DNA of 64,000 nucleotides, from contig NZ_AUGY01000041.1 of assembly GCF_000422905.1 (NCBI RefSeq), forward strand, positions 1 through 64,000. Direction: 5' to 3'. The notes below the pieces were generated by a model that ran no database searches, had not been told where the DNA came from, and saw only the letters and a list, made by a program, of their open reading frames with translations. Position 1 is the first letter of the stretch, and the number at the start of each line of letters is the position of its first letter. Below, piece after piece: positions 1-9,081 of the stretch. This DNA is from Paenibacillus alginolyticus DSM 5050 = NBRC 15375. GTDB lineage: Bacteria; Bacillota; Bacilli; Paenibacillales; NBRC-103111. Position numbers and translations under genes: made by a program.

Positions 1-1
1 C

Positions 2-238
2 AAGTACACGTTTCCAGCACGGGGTAGTGAAGCCCATGAGAAACTGTATGATCAACGAACAGCTGTTGAACGTGTATTTGCCTATCTCAAAGGACAGTTC
101 CAACTTGATAATGTTCGTCATCGTGGAGGTAAAAAAGCCAAAATGCATATGGAGCTAGCCTGCTTACTTTATACATCCTGTAAACTTTCAGTTGATCGAA
201 TTAACCAAGCAATGAATACCCCTCAGCTTTCTGCTTAA
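2..238 (+). CDS. Transposase, C-terminal fragment (cut by window edge)
   Basis: Only the last 78 codons are in the window; there is no start. The frame reads without stops to TAA at 236-238. The block RTAVERVFAYLK followed by a basic stretch and a helix-rich end is typical of the C-terminal part of DDE transposases of the IS4/IS1182-like superfamily (family knowledge; exact IS family not determinable). It stops about 230 bp before hisF, where hisA or other his genes would usually sit, so the element probably interrupted or flanks a his operon. No terminal inverted repeat could be recognised with confidence. Confidence 0.75.
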   Translation, partial: KYTFPARGSEAHEKLYDQRTAVERVFAYLKGQFQLDNVRHRGGKKAKMHMELACLLYTSCKLSVDRINQAMNTPQLSA

Positions 239-467
239 TTTTTTTGAAAAGTACCGATTCAAATTGGAGAAGCAGATTCTCAAATAAATTACATTGTGAA
301 ACGTACTCGCAAAGACTCTTATTTGGACTCATTTAGCCAGTTTTGCAGAAATAGAAGCTCATAGAGACTCTTATTCGATGCAAAGCCATGGAGCTTTATT
401 TTGGAGGATGAGCAATCCAGCTGTTTATGCACCAATAGAAGTTTAGCTTAGGAAGGAGGTGCCCAGC
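239..467. other. Intergenic region between IS remnant and hisF
   Basis: No coding frame is visible. The region contains two copies of AGACTCTTATT (near 313 and 366) and a weak promoter-like pair TTGTGA (294-299), 17-nt spacer, TCTTAT (317-322). A strong ribosome binding site (GGAAGGAGG) ends just before the hisF ATG. If the his operon is cut by the IS, transcription of hisF would have to start here or read out of the IS. Confidence 0.4.
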
Positions 468-1226
468 ATGTTAGCCAAAAGAATTATTCCTTGCCTAGAC
501 GTCAAGGATGGCAGGGTGGTCAAGGGCGTTAATTTCGTTAATTTGCGTGATGCAGGCGATCCGGTGGAGCTGGCAGCGATTTACGATAAAGAGGGCGCGG
601 ATGAGCTGGTGTTCCTCGATATTTCGGCTTCGGTGGAAGGAAGGGCGACGATGGTGGAGGTTGTCCGTCAAACGGCAGGAGAGATTACGATCCCTTTCAC
701 CGTTGGCGGCGGCATCTCTAGTGTGGACGACATGAAACGCCTGCTTCGCGCCGGAGCGGATAAGATCGGTATCAACACAGCCGCGGTTCGAAATCCTCAG
801 CTTGTTTCTGATGGAGCACGGAAGTTCGGTTCCCAGTGTATTGTCGTTGCCATTGATGCGAAGTTCAATAGCGAGTGGGGCGAGTGGGAAGTGTTCACGC
901 ATGGCGGTCGCAACGCTACCGGTATCAAGACGTTGGAGTGGGCGAAGCGTATGGAAGAGCTTGGTGCAGGAGAAATTTTGCTTACCAGCATGGATGCAGA
1001 CGGGACGAAGGACGGTTTCGATTTGAAGCTAACACGTGCCGTATCCGGGCTGCTCACGATTCCCGTGATTGCTTCCGGTGGAGCGGGCAAAGCGGAGCAT
1101 TTCTATGATGTATTTACCGAAGGCAAAGCTGATGCGGGATTGGCGGCAACCATTTTCCACTATAAAGAGTTAACGATTCAAGGGGTCAAAGACGACCTTA
1201 AAGGTAAAGGGGTTGAAATCCGATGA
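468..1226 (+). CDS. hisF: Imidazole glycerol phosphate synthase cyclase subunit HisF
   Basis: HisF is the cyclase half of IGP synthase; with HisH it converts PRFAR and ammonia to imidazole glycerol phosphate and AICAR in histidine biosynthesis (cytosol). The protein begins [19 protein letters not shown], with the N-terminal catalytic Asp (CLDVKDG) and the second half-barrel catalytic Asp in [13 protein letters not shown]. The phosphate-binding GGG and ASGGAG loops are present. Length (252 aa) is normal. ATG at 468 is chosen because GGAAGGAGG lies 8-10 nt upstream; the in-frame GTG at 459 overlaps that site. The stop overlaps the hisI start (ATGA), so the two are translationally coupled. Confidence 0.97.
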   Translation: MLAKRIIPCLDVKDGRVVKGVNFVNLRDAGDPVELAAIYDKEGADELVFLDISASVEGRATMVEVVRQTAGEITIPFTVGGGISSVDDMKRLLRAGADKIGINTAAVRNPQLVSDGARKFGSQCIVVAIDAKFNSEWGEWEVFTHGGRNATGIKTLEWAKRMEELGAGEILLTSMDADGTKDGFDLKLTRAVSGLLTIPVIASGGAGKAEHFYDVFTEGKADAGLAATIFHYKELTIQGVKDDLKGKGVEIR

Positions 1227-1876
1227 CATTTTCAATAGATCAGATTACTTATGATTCACAGGGTCTTGTACCTGCCATCGTGCAGGACGCAGTCAGCAAA
1301 GAAGTGCTCATGCTTGCTTATATGAATAGCGAGTCATTGCAGCGTACAATTCAAACGGGTGATACTTGGTTCTGGAGCCGTTCCCGCGGGGAGTTGTGGA
1401 ATAAGGGGGCAACTTCCGGTCATACACAAAAGGTAAAATCACTGCGTTACGACTGCGATGCAGACACGCTTCTAGTTCTCGTGGAACAAGTGGGACCTGC
1501 TTGCCATAACGGCACGTATACTTGTTTCACAGAAAGTATCCCTGTGGATGGGGCCGCTCAAGAAGCCGCGCCTGCCGCAGAGGGCAATCGTTTCGCGATC
1601 CTTGGCGAGTTGGAAGCTGTTATTGCTTCGCGTGACGCTGAGCGTCCTGAGGGCGCTTATACAACGTATCTTTTCGAAAAAGGTGTCGATAAGATTCTCA
1701 AAAAAGTCGGCGAAGAAACAGCCGAAGTGATTATCGCAGCCAAAAACAAAGATAACGATGAGCTTCGCTATGAAGCGAGTGATCTTATTTTTCACTTAAT
1801 GGTCCTTTTGCGTAATAACAAATTGCCTTTGGATGATATTATGAAAGAGCTGGCTAATCGGCACGTCAAAAAATAA
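1223..1876 (+). CDS. hisI: Bifunctional phosphoribosyl-AMP cyclohydrolase / phosphoribosyl-ATP pyrophosphatase HisIE
   Basis: 217 aa fusion catalysing steps 2 and 3 of histidine biosynthesis. Residues ~1-115 are the PRA-cyclohydrolase with the metal-binding block YDCDADTLL and the CHNGTYTCF cysteines. Residues ~125-217 are the PRA-pyrophosphatase (helical MazG-like fold) with [14 protein letters not shown] and [13 protein letters not shown]. Fusion of the two activities is normal for Bacillales. It starts inside the hisF stop codon region, in the same operon. Confidence 0.96.
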   Translation: MTFSIDQITYDSQGLVPAIVQDAVSKEVLMLAYMNSESLQRTIQTGDTWFWSRSRGELWNKGATSGHTQKVKSLRYDCDADTLLVLVEQVGPACHNGTYTCFTESIPVDGAAQEAAPAAEGNRFAILGELEAVIASRDAERPEGAYTTYLFEKGVDKILKKVGEETAEVIIAAKNKDNDELRYEASDLIFHLMVLLRNNKLPLDDIMKELANRHVKK

Positions 1877-1902
1877 ATAAAACGACCTGGAGTGAATTCA
1901 CG

Positions 1903-2709
1903 ATGTTGATTGATTATCATACACATCATGTGCGCTGCGGTCACGCCTCTGGGGAACTGGAGGACTACGTCAAACGCGGCATCGAGATCGGGCTCACACA
2001 GTTGGGGCTTTCGGATCATATGCCGCTTTTGCATGTGGACCCTGCGACTTATTGGCCGGAAATGGCCATGCCGATGGAAGAACTGCCTCGCTATGTCGAG
2101 GAGTGCCTGCATCTTAAAGAAAAGTACAAAGATCAGATTGATATCCGTGTTGGGCTAGAGGGCGATTATATCGAAGGCTATGAGACACAGATTGCCGCAA
2201 TCATCAAAGCGTATCCATGGGACTATGTCATCGGTTCTGTTCATTTCCTTGGCGAGTGGGATATTTCTGATTTTAGGCAGCTCGCAGGTTGGGATGGCAA
2301 GGATATTTATGAAGTTTATACCCAATACTACGAGGCAGTGAAGAAAGCAGTCCGAACCGGACTGTATGACTATATCGGTCATATCGATATGATTAAACGA
2401 TTTGGTTACGTCCCGGATCGTGATACGTGGGAGCTGGAGAAAGCGGTACTGGACACTGTGAAAGAATGTGATCTTGCGATCGAGCTGAATGCTTCGGGCT
2501 TGCGCCATCCGTGTAAAGAGATGTTCCCGAACCGCCGAATGCTGGAATATTGTCATAAGGTGGGAATTCCATTGACGCTAGGTTCGGATGCGCACCAGCC
2601 GGATCGGTTGTCCCAGTATCTGGACGAAGCCAGGGAACTCTTGAAATCCGTTGGATTTAACGAAATAGCCACATTTTCTGCCCGAAAACGACATCTTGTG
2701 ACTTTTTAA
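1903..2709 (+). CDS. hisJ: Histidinol-phosphatase, PHP family
   Basis: 268 aa PHP-domain metallophosphatase that removes phosphate from L-histidinol phosphate. Visible metal-binding motifs: DYHTHH at the N-terminus, LSDHMP, the GSVHFL block, HID(M) and the C-terminal GSDAH. It lies 26 bp after hisI, so it is co-transcribed with hisF-hisI and completes the local pathway end. ATG at 1903 follows a weak GGAG site. HisK/HisJ-type naming varies between genera; other PHP phosphatases are possible but context favours histidine synthesis. Confidence 0.9.
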   Translation: MLIDYHTHHVRCGHASGELEDYVKRGIEIGLTQLGLSDHMPLLHVDPATYWPEMAMPMEELPRYVEECLHLKEKYKDQIDIRVGLEGDYIEGYETQIAAIIKAYPWDYVIGSVHFLGEWDISDFRQLAGWDGKDIYEVYTQYYEAVKKAVRTGLYDYIGHIDMIKRFGYVPDRDTWELEKAVLDTVKECDLAIELNASGLRHPCKEMFPNRRMLEYCHKVGIPLTLGSDAHQPDRLSQYLDEARELLKSVGFNEIATFSARKRHLVTF

Positions 2710-2784
2710 ATTCGACATGTTTCATGTATAATGGAGAGGAACTGTATAATCTATTTAATGAACCTTCGGAGGTAACCATTAACC

Positions 2785-3735
2785 ATGCATAGCGACAATG
2801 TTAAAATCTTTTCCGGATCTTCGAATCCGAAGCTTGCGGAACGTATTTGTAAAGAGCTCGGCCAGCCGCTTGGACAAATTAAGCTTTCCCGTTTTAAAAG
2901 CGGAGAAATTTACTGTCTTTACGAAGAAACGATTCGTAACTGTGACGTATTCCTGGTACAAACTTTTTCCCATCCGATTAATGAGCACATGATGGAACTT
3001 CTGGTCATGATGGATGCGGCGAAAAGAGCTTCTGCAAGAACGATCAACCTTGTCATCCCTTACTATGGTTACTCTCGTCAAGAACGTAAAGCTGCTCCGC
3101 GTGAGCCGATTTCTGCAAAATTAGTAGCTGACTTGTTCAGTGCAGCAGGTGCAACTCGTGTTGTAACGATTGACCTTCATGCACCTGCGATTCAAGGCTT
3201 CTTCAATATTCCGGTGGATCATCTGACAGCTCTTGATCTTATCAGTGATTGCATCAAGAAAAAGAATTTACCTAACCCGATCATCGTATCTCCAGATGCG
3301 GGACGTGCGACAACCGCTGAAAAAATGGCGAACATTCTCGATGCACCATTCGCGATGATGATTAAGAAACGCCCAGAACACAATGAGTCTGTGATTACCC
3401 ACGTCATTGGTGATGTTGTAGGACGTACACCGATCATTATCGAGGATCTTATCGATACCGGTACGACAATTGTTAACGTTGTTGAGAGTTTGAAAGAAAG
3501 AGGAGCGCATGATGTATACATTTGTGCGACACATCCTGTGTTCTCCGGACCTGCCCTGCAACGTTTAGATCACCCTAGCATTAAGGAAGTCATCATTACG
3601 GACTCCATCGCGATTCCGGAAGGACATTCCGATAAATTCAATGTGCTTTCCGTAGCTCCGCTGTTGTCTGATGCGATTCGCATTATTAATGACGGTGGAT
3701 CCCTATCCTCCCTCTTCAAATACGGCGGCGTATAA
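2785..3735 (+). CDS. prs: Ribose-phosphate pyrophosphokinase
   Basis: 316 aa PRPP synthase, making 5-phosphoribosyl-1-diphosphate from ribose 5-phosphate and ATP; PRPP feeds histidine, purine, pyrimidine and tryptophan synthesis, which fits its place next to his genes. Motifs: N-terminal FSGSSNPKLAERI, the flexible-loop YYGYSRQERK, metal/ATP segment TIDLHAPAIQGFF, and the PRPP-binding loop IIEDLIDTGTTI. GGAGG precedes the ATG at 2785. Two TATAAT-like boxes (2727-2732, 2755-2760) lie upstream but no good -35 is visible. It may be a second prs, since many Bacillales carry one near glmU. Confidence 0.95.
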   Translation: MHSDNVKIFSGSSNPKLAERICKELGQPLGQIKLSRFKSGEIYCLYEETIRNCDVFLVQTFSHPINEHMMELLVMMDAAKRASARTINLVIPYYGYSRQERKAAPREPISAKLVADLFSAAGATRVVTIDLHAPAIQGFFNIPVDHLTALDLISDCIKKKNLPNPIIVSPDAGRATTAEKMANILDAPFAMMIKKRPEHNESVITHVIGDVVGRTPIIIEDLIDTGTTIVNVVESLKERGAHDVYICATHPVFSGPALQRLDHPSIKEVIITDSIAIPEGHSDKFNVLSVAPLLSDAIRIINDGGSLSSLFKYGGV

Positions 3736-3738
3736 GGA

Positions 3739-3906
3739 AGCTTAAAAAATCGCCTTTGAAAACGAAGGTTACTCAGGAAGTAGATTCGGCGTCGAATCTT
3801 GAACAAAGTCTGGGAACTGCGGTACTCACGTAGGCTTACCTACGCTCCGTTCCTCGTTCCTCAGACTTTGTCCAACCTTCTCGGTTTTGAAAACCGATTT
3901 TTTAAG
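3739..3906. repeat. Long imperfect inverted repeat downstream of prs
   Basis: The ends match as reverse complements: GCTTAAAAAATCG near 3739-3752 and CGATTTTTTAAGC at 3893-3906. Nested inside are ACAAAGTCTG/CAGACTTTGT arms and a central CGTAGG...CCTACG hairpin. The ~165-nt RNA would fold as one long cruciform or hairpin. The T-rich right end could terminate prs transcription. No coding frame fits. The nested structure looks like a mobile intergenic palindromic repeat rather than a simple terminator. Confidence 0.7.
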
Positions 3907-3981
3907 CCACTATTGAACAAGGGTCTAGAGCGAAGTTTAAGACCAGAACTATAGACCAGATCTTACCTTCGGATTATGTTT

Positions 3982-4009
3982 TTGGCTTCCAAGCGATCTA
4001 TGGTATAAT
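3982..4009 (+). promoter_or_regulatory. Promoter for the TPR gene (extended -10)
   Basis: TTGGCT (3982-3987), 16-nt spacer, and TATAAT (4004-4009) preceded by TGG, giving an extended -10 element TGGTATAAT. It lies 35 bp before the start codon at 4044. Confidence 0.6.
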
Positions 4010-4043
4010 TTGAGTGTAATCAAATTGCCGGAGGTGTCTTGCT

Positions 4044-5780
4044 ATGGAAAAGATTAAGCGTGTATCCGAAGCACCAAAGCCTAAAGTTATCTCAATTAAC
4101 ATGGATGCCGCATTCTTTTTCGAGAGAGCGGTTCAATCGTTGGATCGGTTTCATTATGATAAGGCATTGAAATATTTCCGGCGAGCTGCAGAGTATGAGC
4201 AGGATAACCCTGTGAATCACTGCAATCTCGCAGGAGTTCTCTCCGAAATGGGCAATTATGACGAGTCGAACCAAATTCTGCAGCATGTCCTTGATACGAT
4301 CGATCCCGAGATGACGGAATGTCACTTTTATATGGCAAACAACTATGCCAACATGGAAAATTTCGAGCAAGCTGAACAAGCGTTGGTTCGATATTTGGAG
4401 ACTGACCCCACAGGTCAATTCATGGATGAGTCTGAAGAAATGATGGAAATGCTGAGCTACGAACTCGAACGTCCCGCCCCTCTCACTAGCATCAAGAGTC
4501 GAGAAGGGCTCTTCGAGCATGATAAAGCCCGTGCGCTTCTCGAAGAGGGCAAGTTCGCTGAAGCTGTGAGGCAGCTAGAGAAATTGGTGAAGAATCAGCC
4601 TGATTTCACAGCTGCCCGCAACAATCTGGCCCTTGCTTATTACTATATGGGTCAGTTTGAGAAGGCGATGGAAACGATTCGTGCGGTGCTCGACATCGAT
4701 GCCGGAAATTTGCATGCGCTATGTAACATGGCCATTTTCCATCAGCATTTCGGTAACAAGGAGGAGTTAGCTGAGCTAACCTCTCTATTGTGCAAGACGT
4801 TTCCTTTTCAACAGGATCATGTGTTCAAGCTTGCTACAACCATGGGTATCCTTTCTGAGCATGAGAAGGCATACCACTTGTTTAAGCGCCTGCTTAAAGC
4901 AGGAGACGGTACGGCAGACCCTTGTCTCTATCATTATGCAGCGGTAGCAGCCAGCCATATCGGTCGATTCGGCGAAGCTTACCGTTATTGGAAGCAAGCT
5001 GAGAAGCTTGATCCCGGTGCTGAAATCTCCAAGTTTTACTTGGAGCAGCTGCGCTCACGCGAGAAGGCTGAAGGGCCGCTTACCTGGAGCTATCACTACC
5101 ATCTGCCCTTCGAAGAGCAGTTTAGGGTGTTGGAGAAGTCCACGCAAGGAATCCCGGACCAACTGAAGAAAGATCCGCTAGTTCGATCCTCCTTCTTTTG
5201 GGCTTTGCGCCATGGTGATATCGAGACGAAGCTGCAGGTGATCCAAGCGTTCGGATTAATTGCTGATAATGAAGTAAGAGATGCTTTGCAGGATTTCATC
5301 CTGGATCGTCAAGAAGATGACTATTTGAAGAGAGTCGCGATTTTCGTGCTTCGGAGCATGGGGATCCGAGAGTCACTACCTGCCTATCTGGAAAACCAAG
5401 AGATAACGGTAGAAGCCTCTCCTTACTCGCCGCATCTGCCGATTTGGGATGCCAAATGGCAAAGTGTAATGGAAACGGCGCTGTCGCATATGCACAAGCG
5501 CTATGATATGGTTCAGCAGTATGATTTGGAAATCCTATGGGTTGAATTTCTAACGAAGATCTACCCGGCTGTGCCTAAGATTCATAAATCCGAGGGCTGG
5601 GCAGCGGCGTTAGAGTATTTGATCGCCAAAATGCATCGCCGAGCTATTTCCTATCAGGAAGTATCCACACGCTACGGCGTTACAGTCTCAACCGTAAGCC
5701 GCAACGTCAAGCTGATAGATGACACGTGTGGTTTACGTGAGAAAATGGAAGCTATTTTCAACAAATTTACCAGTATTTGA
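4044..5780 (+). CDS. TPR-repeat protein with C-terminal helix-turn-helix (YvcD-like position)
   Basis: 578 aa cytosolic protein. Residues ~15-115 and ~150-320 hold tetratricopeptide repeats (for example RFHYDKALKYFRRAAEYEQD and PDFTAARNNLALAYYYMGQF). Residues ~370-470 are helical. The C-terminus (~505-565) resembles a small helix-turn-helix: ISYQEVSTRYGVTVSTVSR. In B. subtilis a TPR gene (yvcD) sits between hisI and trxB, so this is the positional counterpart although longer. TPRs bind protein partners; the HTH suggests nucleic-acid binding. Function unknown. Confidence 0.85.
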   Translation: MEKIKRVSEAPKPKVISINMDAAFFFERAVQSLDRFHYDKALKYFRRAAEYEQDNPVNHCNLAGVLSEMGNYDESNQILQHVLDTIDPEMTECHFYMANNYANMENFEQAEQALVRYLETDPTGQFMDESEEMMEMLSYELERPAPLTSIKSREGLFEHDKARALLEEGKFAEAVRQLEKLVKNQPDFTAARNNLALAYYYMGQFEKAMETIRAVLDIDAGNLHALCNMAIFHQHFGNKEELAELTSLLCKTFPFQQDHVFKLATTMGILSEHEKAYHLFKRLLKAGDGTADPCLYHYAAVAASHIGRFGEAYRYWKQAEKLDPGAEISKFYLEQLRSREKAEGPLTWSYHYHLPFEEQFRVLEKSTQGIPDQLKKDPLVRSSFFWALRHGDIETKLQVIQAFGLIADNEVRDALQDFILDRQEDDYLKRVAIFVLRSMGIRESLPAYLENQEITVEASPYSPHLPIWDAKWQSVMETALSHMHKRYDMVQQYDLEILWVEFLTKIYPAVPKIHKSEGWAAALEYLIAKMHRRAISYQEVSTRYGVTVSTVSRNVKLIDDTCGLREKMEAIFNKFTSI

Positions 5781-5781
5781 T

Positions 5782-5817
5782 AGCCAGTCTTTTGCCTTGT
5801 CGAAAGACCTGGCTTTC
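5782..5817 (+). terminator. Hairpin after the TPR gene
   Basis: Arms AGCCAG-TCTTT and AAAGA-CTGGCT with a ~10-nt loop, followed by a weak T-tract (TTTCAT). Located directly after the stop codon; probably an intrinsic terminator of moderate strength. Confidence 0.5.
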
Positions 5818-5960
5818 ATACATAAATAAAGCGGCGGTTTCGACTGCCCGCATTGAAGCAAAATAAAGCGGAGCATACGAAGGCTGTCTTGCTGAAGCAA
5901 AACGCAGGCGATGCTTACGTAGATAGCTTTCCTGAGGAAAGCACCTAGGAGGGAAACCAT

Positions 5961-6908
5961 ATGTACAAATCAGTCGTTGTAGGAACAGGACCATCCGGTC
6001 TAACAGCAGCCATTTATTTAGCGCGTGCCAACCTTAGCCCACTCGTAATTGAGGGGCCAGAGCCAGGCGGACAGCTCACCACAACTACCGAAGTAGAGAA
6101 CTTCCCCGGCTTCCCTGAAGGGATTATGGGTCCTGAACTAATGGAGAATATGCGTAAGCAAGCAGAACGTTTCGGTGCCGAATTCAAAACCGGTTGGGTG
6201 AACTCTGTTGAGCTGACGAATCGTCCATTTAAACTGCAAGTTGAAGGTCTTGGCGAGATCGAGACAGAAACACTGATTATTTCCACGGGTGCTTCTGCCA
6301 GATTGCTAGGAATTACGAATGAGAGAGAAAACATTGGACGTGGCGTAAGTACTTGTGCAACGTGTGACGGATTCTTTTTCCGCGGTAAAAAGATTGTTGT
6401 CGTTGGTGGCGGTGACTCCGCTATGGAAGAGGCAAATTTCCTTACTCGCTTTGCTTCGGAAGTCCGCTTAGTCCACCGTCGCGATGAGCTTCGCGCTTCG
6501 AAAATCATGCAGGATCGCGCTCGCGGAAACGAAAAAGTGAAATGGGCACTTAATAATACGCCACTTGAAGTTATAGCTGGTGAAAAAGGTGTTACAGGCC
6601 TGAAGGTCAAAAATAACGAAACCGGTGAAGATGAAATCATCGAAACGGACGGTATCTTTGTAGCTATCGGCCATACACCGAATACAAAGTTCTTAGGCGG
6701 ACAAATCGATACGGATGAGCACGGCTATATTATTGTTAAGCCGGGCACGACCGAGACGAATATCCCTGGCGTATTTGCTTGTGGTGACGTGCAAGACACG
6801 AAATATCGCCAAGCGATTACAGCGGCAGGAAGTGGATGCGCAGCTGCTCTGGAAGCTGAAAAGTTCCTAGAAGGCAACATCGTACACGATTGGAGCCAGT
6901 CGCTGTAA
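5961..6908 (+). CDS. trxB: Thioredoxin-disulfide reductase
   Basis: 315 aa flavoprotein that transfers electrons from NADPH to thioredoxin. FAD-binding GTGPSGLTAAIYLARANL at the N-terminus, redox-active CATC (STCATCDGFFFRGKK, ~residue 131-140), NADPH-binding VVVGGGDSAMEEA, and the C-terminal FAD motif GVFACGDVQDTKYRQ. Length is standard. ATG at 5961 has GGAGGG 6-8 nt upstream. The neighbourhood trxB-(glcK)-rapZ-yvcK-whiA is the conserved Bacillales order. Confidence 0.97.
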   Translation: MYKSVVVGTGPSGLTAAIYLARANLSPLVIEGPEPGGQLTTTTEVENFPGFPEGIMGPELMENMRKQAERFGAEFKTGWVNSVELTNRPFKLQVEGLGEIETETLIISTGASARLLGITNERENIGRGVSTCATCDGFFFRGKKIVVVGGGDSAMEEANFLTRFASEVRLVHRRDELRASKIMQDRARGNEKVKWALNNTPLEVIAGEKGVTGLKVKNNETGEDEIIETDGIFVAIGHTPNTKFLGGQIDTDEHGYIIVKPGTTETNIPGVFACGDVQDTKYRQAITAAGSGCAAALEAEKFLEGNIVHDWSQSL

Positions 6909-6930
6909 GTGGTCTGGAGTCATTACAGCA

Positions 6931-6962
6931 AACGTGGAGGGCTAATCTCTCCACGTTTTCTC
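6931..6962 (+). terminator. Intrinsic terminator of trxB
   Basis: Perfect 9-bp stem AACGTGGAG / CTCCACGTT with a 9-nt loop, followed by TTTTC. Located 22 bp after the trxB stop. Confidence 0.8.
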
Positions 6963-7138
6963 GTTTCATTGGGAACTGTTGAATCTTGACCAGTTTACAG
7001 GCTTGACTTATAGTTGGAACAGGAGCATACGTAAACCCCACAAAGTGACGCATAGCCTTCGAAGCTTATTCAAACTACTTTGCGGGGACCCCGGAAATAT
7101 CCGAAAATTATTATGACTATTCATGAGGTGACCTTGCA

Positions 7139-8086
7139 ATGTCAGATCAGATTTATATCGGTGTAGATTTAGGCGGTACGAATATCAAAGTGGGTATCTG
7201 CGACGAGCAGGGAAAACTGCTGCAAACGTTTGAAGGCCCTACAGGCGCGGAGAATGGTGCTGATTTTGTAATTGAGCGAATTGCCCAGTACGTACGCCAA
7301 ATTGTCGAAGAGTCTCCGTTTGAATGGGAGCAAGTGGCTGGTATTGGCGCAGGTTTAGCCGGATTCATGGATATTCCGGAAGGCTTCGTTAAATTCTCTC
7401 CAAATTTGCAATGGCATAATGTCCCTGCGAAGAAAATGCTGGAAGGATTTCTTGGTAAAACGGTTAAGATTGACAATGATGCCAATGTAGCTGCTTTAGG
7501 CGAAGCTTGGGCAGGCAGCGGAGCGGGAATTCCGAATGTGGTTTGCTATACGCTTGGAACAGGTGTTGGCGGCGGGATTATTATTAACGGGAAAATTTAT
7601 CAAGGTTCTGCGGGTATGGCTGGAGAGCTTGGTCATATGTCCGTTGTGCCAGACATTGAAGCAATTCAGTGTGGATGTGGACAAATGGGTTGTCTAGAAA
7701 CAGTTTCGTCGGCGACAGGCATCGTTCGTATGGCCAATGAAGCGGTTGAGCGCGGCGAGAAAACGTCATTAGCTCTTCACGAGAAGATTGAAGCGAAGCA
7801 TGTCTTCGATGCGGCCAAGAGCGGAGATGAAGTGTCCCTGCGCATCGTGAACCGGGCTGCCTATTATATTGGACGTTCCATGGCTGCGATGGCCGTTATT
7901 ATTAACCCGAAACGATTCATTATCGGTGGCGGTGTTTCGAAAGCAGGGGAAATTTTATTCCAACCGATTCGTGAAACCTTTAAGAAATACACGCCAGAGA
8001 CAGCTTCAGAAGGTGTTGAGATCGTTGCTGCAACGCTGGGTAACGATGCAGGCATCGTAGGTGCTGCTGGTTTGAATTTAAGATAG
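7139..8086 (+). CDS. glcK: ROK-family glucokinase
   Basis: 315 aa. ROK kinases phosphorylate glucose to glucose 6-phosphate with ATP. N-terminal ATP-binding GVDLGGTNIKVGI, sugar-binding KIDNDANVAALGE, the second phosphate loop YTLGTGVGGGIIING, and the ROK zinc motif GHMSVVP...CGCGQMGCLE are all visible. A GAGGTGA site precedes ATG 7139. ROK repressors carry an N-terminal HTH, which is absent here, so an enzyme is the likely role. Confidence 0.93.
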   Translation: MSDQIYIGVDLGGTNIKVGICDEQGKLLQTFEGPTGAENGADFVIERIAQYVRQIVEESPFEWEQVAGIGAGLAGFMDIPEGFVKFSPNLQWHNVPAKKMLEGFLGKTVKIDNDANVAALGEAWAGSGAGIPNVVCYTLGTGVGGGIIINGKIYQGSAGMAGELGHMSVVPDIEAIQCGCGQMGCLETVSSATGIVRMANEAVERGEKTSLALHEKIEAKHVFDAAKSGDEVSLRIVNRAAYYIGRSMAAMAVIINPKRFIIGGGVSKAGEILFQPIRETFKKYTPETASEGVEIVAATLGNDAGIVGAAGLNLR

Positions 8087-8162
8087 ACGTAATACGCACT
8101 GTTCGTATGGTTAGCGGATCTGAGCTGGCCTGCGAGAAGCACTCCAAAGGAAGGTGTCATTC

Positions 8163-9050
8163 ATGGAAGAAAACCACCCTTTAGCGAAACTGGTCATAAT
8201 TACAGGAATGTCAGGTGCAGGTAAGACGATTGCCGTACAGAGTCTTGAGGATCTAGGATTCTTCTGCGTCGATAATTTACCTCCTGTGTTGATTCCTAAA
8301 TTTGCTGAGTTGATCGAGCAGTCGATGGGGAAAATCGGCAAAGTGGCACTGGTGATTGATTTGCGAGGGCGTGAATTTTTCACTGCACTTCAGGAGTCGC
8401 TTCGTTATATCCAAGAGAATTACACGCTTAGTTATGAAATTCTATTCCTAGATGCTACCGATGCGACGCTAGTACAGCGTTATAAGGAAAGTCGCCGCCG
8501 TCACCCGCTAGCTCCCGATGGAGCGCCGCTTGAAGGTATTGGACTTGAGCGTAAACTGCTGGAAGAGCTGAAAGGCTTAGCCACACAGGTTATTGATACA
8601 AGTACGCTTAAGCCGGTGCAGCTCAAAGAAAGAATTATTTCCCGTTTCACCAATTTGGAAACAAACCGCATATCTATAAATGTAATCTCCTTCGGATTTA
8701 AGTATGGTGTCCCAATTGATGCTGATTTAATCTTCGATGTTCGCTTCTTACCGAATCCACATTATGTGGAACAGCTTCGTCCACAGACTGGTCAAGATCC
8801 CGATGTATATGACTACGTTATGAAGTGGACTGAGACGCAAGAGTTTCTGAATAAGCTGCTCGATATGCTCCATTTCTTAATGCCTCAGTATAAGAAAGAG
8901 GGCAAGAGTCAGGTTGTTGTAGGAATTGGCTGCACTGGAGGTAAACACCGATCCGTCGCCATCACGGAATATCTCGGTAAAGTGATGGGGAACAGCGAAA
9001 CCGAAACCGTGCGTTTGAGTCATCGAGACGCCGAGCGGGACCGTGTATAA
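8163..9050 (+). CDS. rapZ: RNase adapter / nucleotide-binding protein RapZ (YvcJ)
   Basis: 295 aa P-loop protein. Walker A is GMSGAGKT at the N-terminus; the family GG-x-HRSV-type block appears as [12 protein letters not shown] near the C-terminus. RapZ controls glucosamine-6-phosphate synthesis through small RNAs in enterobacteria; in Bacillus YvcJ hydrolyses GTP and affects competence (family knowledge). ATG 8163 is preferred over the in-frame GTG at 8154, which lies within the AAGGAAGG binding site. First gene of the rapZ-yvcK-whiA cluster. Confidence 0.95.
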   Translation: MEENHPLAKLVIITGMSGAGKTIAVQSLEDLGFFCVDNLPPVLIPKFAELIEQSMGKIGKVALVIDLRGREFFTALQESLRYIQENYTLSYEILFLDATDATLVQRYKESRRRHPLAPDGAPLEGIGLERKLLEELKGLATQVIDTSTLKPVQLKERIISRFTNLETNRISINVISFGFKYGVPIDADLIFDVRFLPNPHYVEQLRPQTGQDPDVYDYVMKWTETQEFLNKLLDMLHFLMPQYKKEGKSQVVVGIGCTGGKHRSVAITEYLGKVMGNSETETVRLSHRDAERDRV

Positions 9051-9081
9051 GCAGTCCTACGATTAAGAGGGTGAAAGAAGT

